From positions 186,001-250,000 of the forward strand of contig NZ_LXYG01000002.1 in the NCBI RefSeq assembly GCF_001650905.1: DNA of 64,000 nt, in the 5' to 3' direction. Source of the stretch: Balneola sp. EhC07 (GTDB lineage Bacteria; Bacteroidota; Rhodothermia; Balneolales; Balneolaceae). Both the position numbers and the translations under genes were made by a program. The notes beneath the pieces are model-generated. The model did no database searches and was not told where the DNA came from. It saw only the letters and a program-made list of their open reading frames with translations. Of the stretch, positions 51,016 through 61,180 are shown in pieces; within the stretch, counting starts at the first letter, position 1; each line of letters starts with the position of its first letter.

Positions 51016-51870
51016 ATGTATAAATCGATAGCTTATTTACTAGTAATACTCGGAGTGTTCGTTTCTTGCACAAATAAAAAACAGGAACAACAAAAAACGG
51101 TTTCAGAGAACATCGAAAATCCAACAAATACCGTTTTGTTAAGTTCTGAAATTGAGTGGGAAAAGTTAAATCCTGCAAGAGGAGATCAAAGTCCACAAGC
51201 CGGAACTATTTGGGGAGATAGAAATGGTGAAGTTGCAACAGGATTCCTCGCAAAGTTTGCTAACGGCTTCTCTTCCCCTCCTCACATCCATAATGCAACG
51301 TATAGAGCAGTTGTTATCAAAGGCAGCATCCACAACGACGATCCTGCCGCAGAAAGCATGTGGATGAAATCTGGCAGTTTCTGGACACAACCCAAAGGAG
51401 AATCTCATATTACCGCTGCTCAAGGAGAGGAAAATATAGCTTTAGTAGAAATTTATAGAGGACCTTATTTGGTGCAACCCATCGAGGAAGCATACGACAA
51501 CGGAGAACGCTCCATCAATATTGACGCTTCAAATGTAGTTTGGTTAGACAGTGAAAAGACTAATTGGATAGATGCCAATAGTCAAGCTGAAATGAGTTTT
51601 CTATGGAATGCCAATGGTTCAAAAGGACTTTTTGTAAAACTCCCAAAAGGATTTAAGGGTGACATACAATCAGATGGATCGGTTTTACATTCAGTTGTAA
51701 TTCAAGGTGATCTGAATTATACGCTTCCCCAAGATCAAGAAACAAAACTGTTAGACGCCGGAAGTTCTTTTAGCTCAACAAGCAAAGCCATTCATACCCT
51801 TTCAGCTACTAATAACTATGTTCTTCTTTACATAAGAACCAACGGCAACATTAAAATCCAACAAAGATGA
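51016..51870 (+). CDS. DUF4437 cupin lipoprotein
   Basis: A 284-residue exported protein with lipobox GVFVSC (Cys 18). DUF4437 is a double cupin: [38 protein letters not shown] (first barrel, with HIH metal ligands) and [17 protein letters not shown] (second barrel). The role is unknown; the family appears with redox genes. The SDR gene overlaps by four bases (ATGA), so it is cotranscribed. Confidence 0.85.
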   Translation: MYKSIAYLLVILGVFVSCTNKKQEQQKTVSENIENPTNTVLLSSEIEWEKLNPARGDQSPQAGTIWGDRNGEVATGFLAKFANGFSSPPHIHNATYRAVVIKGSIHNDDPAAESMWMKSGSFWTQPKGESHITAAQGEENIALVEIYRGPYLVQPIEEAYDNGERSINIDASNVVWLDSEKTNWIDANSQAEMSFLWNANGSKGLFVKLPKGFKGDIQSDGSVLHSVVIQGDLNYTLPQDQETKLLDAGSSFSSTSKAIHTLSATNNYVLLYIRTNGNIKIQQR

Positions 51871-52661
51871 GAACAATACTAATCACAGGAAGCACAGATG
51901 GTATTGGTAAACTAGCTGCAACTAAACTAGCTAAAAATGGACATCAAATAATCTTGCACGGAAGAAATTCTGAGAAACTGGAAAACACGATTTCAGAAAT
52001 CAAAGAAATAACAAATAATGATCGTGTCAGTGGTTTTGTATCTGACTTATCTGATTTCGATAGCATCAAGAAAATGATAGCCAACATATCCAATGAGTTT
52101 TCATCTATTGATGTATTGATCAATAATGCAGGAGTTCTCAAGAGTAGCATTGAACAAAACCAAGATGGATTAGACATGCGTTTTGCCGTCAATTATCTTG
52201 CCCCTTACCTCCTTACACATGGTTTGTTGACTATTCTTAAAAACAGCGACTCGCCAAGAATCATCAATTTAAGTTCGGCCGCACAAGCAACCGTTTCAAT
52301 GGATGCATTAGTCGGAAAAGAACATATTTCGAGCAATGAAGCCTATGCTCAAAGTAAATTAGCATTGACGATGTGGAGTTTTTCTTTTGCACAAAATCAC
52401 CCTGAAATAACTACTATTGCTGTAAATCCGGGTTCACTATTAAATACCAAAATGGTGAAAGAAGCTTATGGCAGACATTGGTCATCGGCAGATAAAGGAG
52501 CCGATATTTTAGTTGAATTAGTGGTTTCAGAAAAGCACGCAGCAAACAATGGGAAATACTTTGATAATGACCATGGAGATTTTTCTGATGCTCATACTGA
52601 TGCGTACGATCAAGATAAAATCGATCAATTGATCTCTGTAACCAACAATATTTTGAAATAA
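51867..52661 (+). CDS. Short-chain dehydrogenase/reductase
   Basis: A 264-residue classical [15 protein letters not shown] (7-18) as the nucleotide-binding glycine motif, NNAGVLKSS, the catalytic Ser and YxxxK in [13 protein letters not shown] (YAQSK), and [11 protein letters not shown]. Cofactor is probably NADP. It resembles retinol-dehydrogenase-like enzymes that carry the catalytic Tyr-Lys pair. Third gene of the redox operon; overlaps the gene before and is three bases from the next. Confidence 0.9.
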   Translation: MRTILITGSTDGIGKLAATKLAKNGHQIILHGRNSEKLENTISEIKEITNNDRVSGFVSDLSDFDSIKKMIANISNEFSSIDVLINNAGVLKSSIEQNQDGLDMRFAVNYLAPYLLTHGLLTILKNSDSPRIINLSSAAQATVSMDALVGKEHISSNEAYAQSKLALTMWSFSFAQNHPEITTIAVNPGSLLNTKMVKEAYGRHWSSADKGADILVELVVSEKHAANNGKYFDNDHGDFSDAHTDAYDQDKIDQLISVTNNILK

Positions 52662-52664
52662 CAG

Positions 52665-53588
52665 ATGAATGTTTATTCTAAAATAGCATCCAAAGATAAA
52701 TTAACCTTAGGATTGGTATTCCCATTAGAAGCATATAGCGGCTCTATCCCAAAAATGGAAAATCAAGAATTACTCGCTAAAAGAGCAGAAGAGTTGGGCT
52801 TTAAAGCACTTTGGTTTAGGGATGTTCCTTTCAATGACCCAAATTTTGGTGATGTCGGGCAACTTTATGATCCTTGGATCTATATGACTCACATAATGAA
52901 TCAGACCAAGGAAATTGCTTTAGGTTCTGCAAGCATCATTCTACCTTTGCGCCATCCTGTGCATACTGCTAAATCAATAAACAGTCTTCAAATACTATCA
53001 AACGAAAGACTAATTTTGGGTGTAGCCTCTGGAGATCGTCCTATTGAATATCCTGCATTTAATCAGCAATTAGAAAACAAATCAGAACTCTTTAGAGATA
53101 GTTTTCATTACATAAAAGCATTGCAAGGAGATTTTCCCAATTACAATTCAAAATTTTATGGCAACACAAATGGAGGAATTGATCTACTGCCAAAGTATTA
53201 CAAGAAAACACCTATGCTTGTAACCGGTCATTCCGGTCAGTCATTAGACTGGATTGCTGAACATTCTGATGGTTGGCTCTATTATCCTAGAGATTTCAAA
53301 ACCTTGGAATTGGTGATGCAACAATGGAGAAATTCACTTTCTAAAATACAAATAGACTGGAAACCCTTTATGCAGTCCCTATATGTAGACGTGACTATAG
53401 ATCCAAAAAGTGCGCCGACCCCTATTCATCTTGGATTCAGATCAGGAACTGAATATTTAAATGCTCACTTGAAATCGTTAGAGTCGTATGGTGTCAATCA
53501 TGTGATCTTAAATTTAAAGTATGGCTCAAGACCAGCAAATGAATTGATTGAAGAAATCGGAGAACATGTGATTCCAAATTTTTCTTAA
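52665..53588 (+). CDS. LLM-class flavin-dependent oxidoreductase
   Basis: A 307-residue luciferase-like TIM-barrel oxidoreductase. KLTLGLVFPLEAYSGSIPKME, ALWFRDVPFNDPNFGDVGQ, LGSASIILPLRHPVHTAKS and LILGVASGDRPIEYPAF are typical of the group; MLVTGHSGQSLDWIAEHSDGWLYYP matches the TIGR03571-type subgroup. It uses FMN or F420; F420 is less likely with the nitroreductase partner. Last gene of the redox operon. Confidence 0.9.
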   Translation: MNVYSKIASKDKLTLGLVFPLEAYSGSIPKMENQELLAKRAEELGFKALWFRDVPFNDPNFGDVGQLYDPWIYMTHIMNQTKEIALGSASIILPLRHPVHTAKSINSLQILSNERLILGVASGDRPIEYPAFNQQLENKSELFRDSFHYIKALQGDFPNYNSKFYGNTNGGIDLLPKYYKKTPMLVTGHSGQSLDWIAEHSDGWLYYPRDFKTLELVMQQWRNSLSKIQIDWKPFMQSLYVDVTIDPKSAPTPIHLGFRSGTEYLNAHLKSLESYGVNHVILNLKYGSRPANELIEEIGEHVIPNFS

Positions 53589-53641
53589 ACTCATGGAAGA
53601 AAGAAAATAAAGCTAGTAGCAAACAATGTGTATAAAACCTT

Positions 53642-53722
53642 ATGACTGATTTACTGGAGAAAAGAAATCAAATCGTAAAGGAATTTGCTGAATCAGATAA
53701 ATGGAAAGAGGTATTGGATTAA
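53642..53722 (+). CDS. Very short open frame, doubtful
   Basis: An ATG-initiated frame of 26 codons (MTDLLEKRNQIVKEF then WKEVLD). It is helical, highly charged, and lies alone between the oxidoreductase and the sprA end. It could be a fragment of a lost gene or spurious. No family seen. Confidence 0.25.
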   Translation: MTDLLEKRNQIVKEFAESDKWKEVLD

Positions 53723-53768
53723 CTCTACATTCATTATTAAATATTCAATATCCGTTATTCACAATCAT

Positions 53769-56700
53769 TTATCTGGACTGAATAGCAATTCTAATATTGA
53801 ATCTAATTTCCTGATTGGTTCTTGGCGGAATGGAAGAGCCTTTTGGTATCACTCTGTTGTAGGTGTACTCAAAGTTAGAATTAATAGTACTGGATATCCG
53901 GTAACCGATCACTAGCGAACCATTATACCGCTTCTGCCCTGTCTCGTTTTGAGGAGTAAAGTCGTAAGCATCTACATCTGTACCATTTTCATTAAAGCTT
54001 TGGAATGCTGTAATAAGATCATTTACCAGAATAAAATTTTGATCTGCATCTTCACTGAAGTTTCCGCTTACTGCCAGATCAATATTGTTTTTAATATTTG
54101 GAAAGATTGGAATGGATACTTTACGGAAGGTATAATTCAGATTTACTTTAAAGCCTTTTGATCGTCTTTCAGATACTGTTTTACTGGATAAAGCAAAGCT
54201 GGTTAGTTTACTTGTCTCATAGCCAAAATCAGTTTTTAAAGAATTTTTCCAGGTTACATTTAATTGGATCAGCGGACTGAATCTTTGATCTATAGTTATG
54301 GAAGCTGGTTCAAATTTATCTCTGTTATCGTTTATGGTAATTCCGCCAATGTTCTGAGAAGTCTCATCACCAAATTGATTTATAAACTGCCACCCAAGTC
54401 GGTAGGTGCCTTTGTAGCTATGGGTCAGGGATGCACGATTCATTTTATCGCCAAGAAACGGAATGATTTTCTCAAAACCCTGCCAGGTAACTCTCCAGTT
54501 TGGTTTTGGGATTGGTGTAAACTGCTTCTGCCCAACTCCGGCTGTGTTTCCTGATAAATAAGAACTCCTGAAGTCATCCTGAAGTGTAACCCTGTTCAAT
54601 ACCGTTCTGCCGTCATTGTTTCCATTTGAATCATCGATCACTCCCCCATCAAGATCCTGAAATGCTGTACTTAATTGTGATCGGAAAAAGTCTTCGTAAC
54701 CAACTCCAAAAGCCCAAACCGAGGAGTTTATATCTCCCGAAGAAATATTCACTGAGTTTATATCACTTGCTCCGGAAAAGGTCAGTGTTTCTGTATTTCT
54801 TTCATCCCACCTGGTAGCCCAGTCCAGATCGATGGAAATATTGTTAAATAGTTTGAGCGAAGTACCCAGCGTCAAATTATCAGTGTACGTTTTATTTATC
54901 GCCAGAGGGTTATTCTCGTTTCGTATCAATTGATCTCTGGTAATATCCTCACTAAATCCTGTTCTGTATCCAAGTGGAGGGGAATAAGAACCGACTCCCT
55001 GGTCTCCAAAAGCATAAAAAATTTGAGATTGCCCTCCATAGCCTTGTTGACTCGAACTTTTCCCTTTTCTATAGCTCAAATCAACATTTTTCATACTAAA
55101 AAGTGCCAAAACTACCTTCCTACCTACAAACTGAGCATCTTTAAAGATATTTATATTTCCGGCAGATGTGGTATCATCGGCAGCAGGTTTACTGTTTTTT
55201 CTTCTGGTGGATTCTTCTTTATCAGTATCCCTCATAGAATTCACAAAACCTATTCCATCAATAATTTTTCCAACGTTAAATTTAACAGTGTTAGTAAGAT
55301 CAAAAGTGTTGGATATTCTGGCACCTAAATTAGATCCGCGCGGACTGTTATTCCACTGAAATCCACCTGAGTAGGATGCATTATAAGAGATCCAGTTAAG
55401 AGCTTTTATATTATTGAGCTTAGGTCTCCAGCTTGCTGTATAAGATTCAGAATAGCTCGACCTTCTACCTGAAACAGAATCCTGAGTGATAATATCATTG
55501 AAAACACTAAAAGTAGGTTTTACATTAAACCTGAGACTATCAACTCCCGTTTGATTTGAGTTTTCAATACCAATATTTGAAAGGTCAAAGTTGGTATTAG
55601 ATCTGAAGGAAGTATTTATAGATGGAGTTAAAGGATAGTTAAACCCAAAATTCGATTTTTGCGTGAAAGAATGCGTTTGCTGTATTGGCAGGATGGTTTC
55701 ATCTCCTAAGATCTTTCTTCTCCTTTCGTCATAGCTGCGGGATACACTGGTGGAAGCGCTGATACTTGAAGGCATGTATCCTACTCTTAAGCCTGATAAA
55801 ACATTTAAACCGGGTAACGATTCCGTAAATTTAAAAGGCCTGAACAGTTTAACTCTGGGGAATGTAAGATTATAGCTAAGCGATGAAGAATAATTCCAGT
55901 TATTCTGTTCATCCAACTGTGGATTTCTGGAGAATCCTTCGTTGTAAACATAACTTAGTTTAAGCTTGTCGATCGTATACTGGGCTAGTTTGCCTTCAGA
56001 ATTCGACTTAGAAATATTTGATACATTTAAAGAGTACCCTTCTGATACTGTTTGGATCTCCCTGATCTTATCATCAATATTTTGTTCTATCTCCGATTGA
56101 GGAATATCAGTTTTAGCTCTTTCAGCGCTTATAAAATCATCAAGTCTGATATCTCCCCTGTCCGGTAAAAACTTTGGAGTAGATGAATTCCTTCTGGCAG
56201 AAACAGTAACCGGGAATGACCATCCATAACGGTCAGGAATAAGTTTATGCAAATTAACCGTCGAGCTGACTGAATATCCCAAGTTATCGGATACACTTCG
56301 CTGCCCCAATCTAGAATCTAATCCACCAAATCCTGTAGTTTGTTTAGTTACGTTTGCATTCATTGTTGCAAAATCAGCCAGTTTTAAACTTGCTTTACCA
56401 TTCGCTGCCCAACCATTTTCGTTATCAAATCCTGAAATTCTTAGCTCATTCACCCAAAACTCTGCATCCAGAACCGGAGTGCCGGGCGAATCCATATCGT
56501 TCATGTCGTGCGGGTTTCTGATCCCGATCGCAAGTTCAGATACTCTGTCTAAAGACGGATTTCCTTTTATTGCTATTTTGGCGCCGGGAGTCATACCTGC
56601 AGGAAGAGCTGTCCTTCCTTCATAGATCTGAGTGGGATCTCCGTTATTATTAATTCTTTCCTGCTTTAGTACATTAAAAGCTGAGATAATGATATTCATG

Positions 56701-59700
56701 CTATTCTCATCATATTTCCATATCTCTTCAGCTTCAGCGTTTAATCTGCCACCTTCTGCAGGATCATAACTCCCAAAGTTAAAGTCCGGATCCGTAGGGG
56801 TAACGGGCTGGCGATACTCATAAAAATCGTTATCCAGATCTGTTCCCATTCTTATTACCAGCTCCGCATCTTCGGCATCCTCATAGCCTTCACCATGAAC
56901 AAACATTCTGATGTTAGAATAATTAAGGAAATTCAATCCACCCGGATAAACCCTTTTAACAAAGTTGATCTCCTGAGAACCCAGTCCTTCTGTTTGTAAT
57001 ACAAGAGATTGCTCGTTAGCCAGAGTTTGTGACTGTGCTCCTCTGTTTACCGCTCTGATCGCACCTTCCGGTTGACGATAAGGAATTGGAGATCTGCTTG
57101 CGTTCTCTTCGATATTTACTGTAGCAACTTTAAAATCTGATGCTGATCCTCTTGACTCCGTAATATTCTCAGCTTCCCTCCACTGGCTACCAACAAATTC
57201 AAAAGTTGCAAAACGCAACGTAAATGGCTCTTTATATCCTGACATCCAAACACGCATATATGAAATGTTTTGAAAGCCATTGATATTTCCAACCTTTCTG
57301 GTAAACTCGCTTAGTGGAATTCGGATCAATCTCCAGGTTCTATCCTGTGAACCACCTCCTACTTTATCAACAATAAAAGTACTATCAGAACCTATCTGAA
57401 GATTATCAAAATCGGCCGGGTTGTAGTTTATCTCATATTGATAGTAGGTGTTTTGAATTTCAACATTTGAAGGTGTGATTAAACCTTCCTTATCAGGTTT
57501 GTTGGTTACGGCTCTCTTATCACCACCGGCTATTGGCGTGTTACCATCGTAATAACCCCGCACTCTATGGAAGCGCTCGTGCAGTTTTAGTCCATCAACT
57601 TTTGATTCTCCGTAGTACACATAATCATCATTGGATGGATCTGATTCAATTTCCTGATACTCAGGACTATTCAGCCCATATGCAGCTTCCATGTCAGCTA
57701 GAAAGCTTGCAAAAAGTACTTTTTCGGTAGTTTCCGGATTGAACCCATCTTCATTAGGAACACCATCCAGACCAACGTCTTCCAGATCTCTGTTTTCATT
57801 AGAAAATTGACCTTGCGGAGGTGTTGGAATGGTTGGAATGTATGATCTACCGGCAGCATCTTTTTCTAAACTTGCAATATTTTGAGCTAAACCATCCTCT
57901 GAGTTTGAAACTTCGTTTGGCACTATATCTTCAGAGATAATTCCGAGATCGATATATATCTTCCCTGCATAGTCTTCATTTATATCCTGTGCATCAGGAT
58001 CTCTGCCTTCCGGTAAAATACTTTGAACCCAAAATTCTAAGAATTCAATATTGTTCTGAGTGAGATCTTCCTGTCCGGTAGGAAGAACCGCTGTCATACC
58101 ACCCCACATATCTTCGGGTTCGTTCTCGAGTTTATTTTTAAGGTCCGGATTATAATTGTATGGACCTCGTTTTGTTGGGTTGTAATAAACATCTAGCGGA
58201 GTAATGATCTCTTCCTGCGGATTGGTTGTTTCCCTTCCTTTGAATACATCTCTCACAAATACAGGACGGGATTCAGGTGTATATTCCACATTTCCGACTA
58301 TACTAGATACATTTCGGGGAATTTCGTACCACACAAATTGAGCTCTTAGATCTGACCTTGCTATTTTTGACATTGCATCAGATGCCGGATTAGTATCCGT
58401 TTCAAAATTTTCATCATGACCAGGAACTGCCGCCGGTGCACTAGGTAAATTCCATCGTGATGCGAATTTAAATGGGATACTAAATTCAGCTCCTTCAAAA
58501 TCATCTATAAAAGATAGTCCGTTCTCTTCGTCTTCGAATAGTATTCCATTGTCAATGGCGTCTCTTACAGCGTTCGTATTTGCAACTCCGGGACGTAATT
58601 GAGCAAATTCTCCACTTACACTAAAATTTGATTCCGCTCTTGTTTGCAACAACGGGATCTTATCAATGAATCGGGTTATCCATGGAGTATCAAATTTAGC
58701 ATTGGCATCCAAACCAATAACAGTGTTGTTAATCGGCTCGTTACCTATTCTTATCTTTTCAGAGAGAGTTTGTTCGTTTAATCTGAAAAATGTACTTCCA
58801 AAACTGATATTGTTGGAGAGCAAATATTCGGCTCTTATCCCCGTAAAGTTTTTCTGACCGATCGAAAAGAACTGATTATTTTCATACTCAACTCTCAGAT
58901 TTTGACCGGAAGCTAAAAACCGATCATTTAATATACTCACACTTCCAAAAGAATAATCAACCTCGTAATCGACCCCTTCTATTAACTCAGCCCCGTTAGC
59001 AAAAATCTTTACTGATCCTTCAACCAAATCCCCAAGGAAAAAAGAACTGGAAACACCACCTTTAGAACTACCACTTATTTCATAAAATCTGTTTTGAGTA
59101 CTTTCAAATGCGATATCTTTTTTAGCTGAATACAAAGAATCAAAAACCAATTCAGATTCATCAGTTGCAAGATCTGATATAAGAGTATCGATTCGGGCAC
59201 CAAATGGCTCGAGATACGGAAACATAATACGCCCGGTAAAAGGATCGAATCTTAGTCCATCAAAATCTATAAGCCCATCTTTTCCTAATGCTTCTTGTGA
59301 ATCCTGAAGATCTAAACCCAGATCTTCCAAAAGAGTTGGGGTTCGTCCAGGAATTCTGTTTATGGACTGATTGTCTTTGGTTATTTCAAAATCCAGAGTT
59401 AACCCTTCTCTTGTGATATTAGTAACACCCAAAGAATAAATGTTCCTCATGGTTAAGTCCCAGGCAAACTTATCAGGAGTTAAATTTCTTGGTCTTAGTA
59501 ACTTCAGGTATGTAATACCACCATCTTTTGGCTCAAGATCCCCCACCTGAACAACTTCTCCGGAGCCATCTAATGAAGTATAAGAAAATGAAACAGCAAG
59601 GGTGGAATTACTACCCACTCTTCTTTTCAGGCTTATTATTCCCAGAGCCCTGTTAAATTCATAATCTTCTCCTTCGACTAACTTAACATAATAACTACCC

Positions 59701-60971
59701 GGCTGAACGCTTCCTTTTAAATTAAGATCATCGGTTTGAACAGAAGTATTGTTTCTTCTGTCCTCCAATTTCTGATCATCAATTCGGTCATTTTCAGGAT
59801 TCGGCGGGTCAAAAGATCCGTCGGGGTTTTCAACAACTCCAAGATCAACAAAAGCATAGGCTCTGAACGATTCACTTGCCGCGGCTCCGGTTGCGTCTTC
59901 AATCCATACATTCATTTGTGGATACTGAAAATCCTGACCGGTTCTTGGAAGGTTGTCAAGCATATTGCTTTCGTACCGTTGCCGATTGTAGAAATCAATA
60001 AAGAAATGCTGGTCATCGTCATAATCTGTTGGCCTCAATTCAAATTGAACTTCCTGTGATCCTCCAGTAATGGATTGAGTTTTGCTTTCACCTTTTTGTT
60101 GAGAAACCACAGAAGTAACTCTCAAAGGGCCTAGCTCAGCTACAGATTTTATTCCGAAAAGAGAACCACCACCTTTTACTAAGGAGTTTCCCGTTTCCAT
60201 AGAAACGTTTCCTAATTGAACACTTTTGATGATCTCATCTTCATAACCGGTATAAGCGATCTTAAGCCTGTTTTGAAAGTCAAAGGCACGTTCTGTATCC
60301 CAATCAGTAGCAATGGTAAGTTTATCACCAATGGTACCCTGAATATTTAATTGCAGATTCTGATTAAAAGTAGGATCTACTCTCTTTTGCTGATCCTCAG
60401 GAATGTTTGGATCTTCCACTTTTTGGATCGATGCTCCAACATTCATATTGGCTGAACCATTAACACGAAGATTTACTTCCGGTTTTCCAAATATCGTTGT
60501 AAAAGCAGAATTCTCACCTCCGGGTATTCTAAGACTGAAATCTAACAATCCTCTACCCTGTTGTTCTTCTTTTTTTCCCTCTTGTATTAGTAGTAAGGCG
60601 AGTTCTTTTTTCTGAATTTCCTTTTTCTGTTCTGCAAAACTATCAAAATTATAGTAACCGGGTATTAGTACTGAAGTACCGCTTATCTTTTGCTGAACTT
60701 TGTAAGTGGAAACAGAATCCCATGTGACTTCCTGATTAAAATCACCTTCTGATAATCTGTATATCTTAGGAACCTTTCTGGTAGTAAAATTACTAAAAGG
60801 TTGTCTTTTAAAAGGATAGTAGAATTTTATCCCGGTCAGAGAAGTATCAGCAACAACTTTCGAGGTGTCAATAACCGCTCTTTGCTGAGCATAGCCAGCG
60901 GGTATATTTAAAAGTACCCCGGCAAAAAGCAAGAACGTTGAAGTAAGTAAAAGCCTGGTAGATAGATTCAA
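53769..60971 (-). CDS. sprA: Type IX secretion translocon SprA/Sov
   Basis: A 2400-residue outer-membrane protein that forms the 36-strand protein-conducting barrel of the type IX system. Signal peptide 1-28 (PAGYAQ). The N-terminal region includes the SprA-type segments around WDSVSTYKVQQ and FGKPEVNLRVNGSANMNVG, repeated paired-strand blocks occur throughout, and the protein ends in aromatic RFNIRIAIQ. Length is in the 2300-2500 range of the family. It is the core proof that the CTD-bearing proteins in this window are secreted by type IX. Divergent from LptF with 209 bases between starts. No frameshift is present. Confidence 0.96.
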   Translation of the reverse strand: MNLSTRLLLTSTFLLFAGVLLNIPAGYAQQRAVIDTSKVVADTSLTGIKFYYPFKRQPFSNFTTRKVPKIYRLSEGDFNQEVTWDSVSTYKVQQKISGTSVLIPGYYNFDSFAEQKKEIQKKELALLLIQEGKKEEQQGRGLLDFSLRIPGGENSAFTTIFGKPEVNLRVNGSANMNVGASIQKVEDPNIPEDQQKRVDPTFNQNLQLNIQGTIGDKLTIATDWDTERAFDFQNRLKIAYTGYEDEIIKSVQLGNVSMETGNSLVKGGGSLFGIKSVAELGPLRVTSVVSQQKGESKTQSITGGSQEVQFELRPTDYDDDQHFFIDFYNRQRYESNMLDNLPRTGQDFQYPQMNVWIEDATGAAASESFRAYAFVDLGVVENPDGSFDPPNPENDRIDDQKLEDRRNNTSVQTDDLNLKGSVQPGSYYVKLVEGEDYEFNRALGIISLKRRVGSNSTLAVSFSYTSLDGSGEVVQVGDLEPKDGGITYLKLLRPRNLTPDKFAWDLTMRNIYSLGVTNITREGLTLDFEITKDNQSINRIPGRTPTLLEDLGLDLQDSQEALGKDGLIDFDGLRFDPFTGRIMFPYLEPFGARIDTLISDLATDESELVFDSLYSAKKDIAFESTQNRFYEISGSSKGGVSSSFFLGDLVEGSVKIFANGAELIEGVDYEVDYSFGSVSILNDRFLASGQNLRVEYENNQFFSIGQKNFTGIRAEYLLSNNISFGSTFFRLNEQTLSEKIRIGNEPINNTVIGLDANAKFDTPWITRFIDKIPLLQTRAESNFSVSGEFAQLRPGVANTNAVRDAIDNGILFEDEENGLSFIDDFEGAEFSIPFKFASRWNLPSAPAAVPGHDENFETDTNPASDAMSKIARSDLRAQFVWYEIPRNVSSIVGNVEYTPESRPVFVRDVFKGRETTNPQEEIITPLDVYYNPTKRGPYNYNPDLKNKLENEPEDMWGGMTAVLPTGQEDLTQNNIEFLEFWVQSILPEGRDPDAQDINEDYAGKIYIDLGIISEDIVPNEVSNSEDGLAQNIASLEKDAAGRSYIPTIPTPPQGQFSNENRDLEDVGLDGVPNEDGFNPETTEKVLFASFLADMEAAYGLNSPEYQEIESDPSNDDYVYYGESKVDGLKLHERFHRVRGYYDGNTPIAGGDKRAVTNKPDKEGLITPSNVEIQNTYYQYEINYNPADFDNLQIGSDSTFIVDKVGGGSQDRTWRLIRIPLSEFTRKVGNINGFQNISYMRVWMSGYKEPFTLRFATFEFVGSQWREAENITESRGSASDFKVATVNIEENASRSPIPYRQPEGAIRAVNRGAQSQTLANEQSLVLQTEGLGSQEINFVKRVYPGGLNFLNYSNIRMFVHGEGYEDAEDAELVIRMGTDLDNDFYEYRQPVTPTDPDFNFGSYDPAEGGRLNAEAEEIWKYDENSMNIIISAFNVLKQERINNNGDPTQIYEGRTALPAGMTPGAKIAIKGNPSLDRVSELAIGIRNPHDMNDMDSPGTPVLDAEFWVNELRISGFDNENGWAANGKASLKLADFATMNANVTKQTTGFGGLDSRLGQRSVSDNLGYSVSSTVNLHKLIPDRYGWSFPVTVSARRNSSTPKFLPDRGDIRLDDFISAERAKTDIPQSEIEQNIDDKIREIQTVSEGYSLNVSNISKSNSEGKLAQYTIDKLKLSYVYNEGFSRNPQLDEQNNWNYSSSLSYNLTFPRVKLFRPFKFTESLPGLNVLSGLRVGYMPSSISASTSVSRSYDERRRKILGDETILPIQQTHSFTQKSNFGFNYPLTPSINTSFRSNTNFDLSNIGIENSNQTGVDSLRFNVKPTFSVFNDIITQDSVSGRRSSYSESYTASWRPKLNNIKALNWISYNASYSGGFQWNNSPRGSNLGARISNTFDLTNTVKFNVGKIIDGIGFVNSMRDTDKEESTRRKNSKPAADDTTSAGNINIFKDAQFVGRKVVLALFSMKNVDLSYRKGKSSSQQGYGGQSQIFYAFGDQGVGSYSPPLGYRTGFSEDITRDQLIRNENNPLAINKTYTDNLTLGTSLKLFNNISIDLDWATRWDERNTETLTFSGASDINSVNISSGDINSSVWAFGVGYEDFFRSQLSTAFQDLDGGVIDDSNGNNDGRTVLNRVTLQDDFRSSYLSGNTAGVGQKQFTPIPKPNWRVTWQGFEKIIPFLGDKMNRASLTHSYKGTYRLGWQFINQFGDETSQNIGGITINDNRDKFEPASITIDQRFSPLIQLNVTWKNSLKTDFGYETSKLTSFALSSKTVSERRSKGFKVNLNYTFRKVSIPIFPNIKNNIDLAVSGNFSEDADQNFILVNDLITAFQSFNENGTDVDAYDFTPQNETGQKRYNGSLVIGYRISSTINSNFEYTYNRVIPKGSSIPPRTNQEIRFNIRIAIQSR

Positions 60972-61180
60972 AAGACAGCTAAAACTGTGGATTTAAAACT
61001 TAGTTTTGTAGCAATTTATTTATAGGCCGTTCAACTTCTTTTAGTATTCGAATTGGCAACGATAATAACATATATTCACTTATCTTAAAAGTATAAATCT
61101 ACAAACCTTTATATATTTTCGTCCAATAATTTCCTTTTCTTTACGTGTAGGATTACAGAATAGTACTTCAAAAATTTTCA

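Noticed and set aside
49904-53588. Biosynthetic gene cluster for a natural product
   Set aside because: SDR, luciferase-like and nitroreductase genes could suggest this, but there is no core assembly enzyme and the regulator points to redox stress.
53642-53722. 26-codon frame as a real gene
   Set aside because: Too short, no family, no clear ribosome-binding site; listed only at low confidence.
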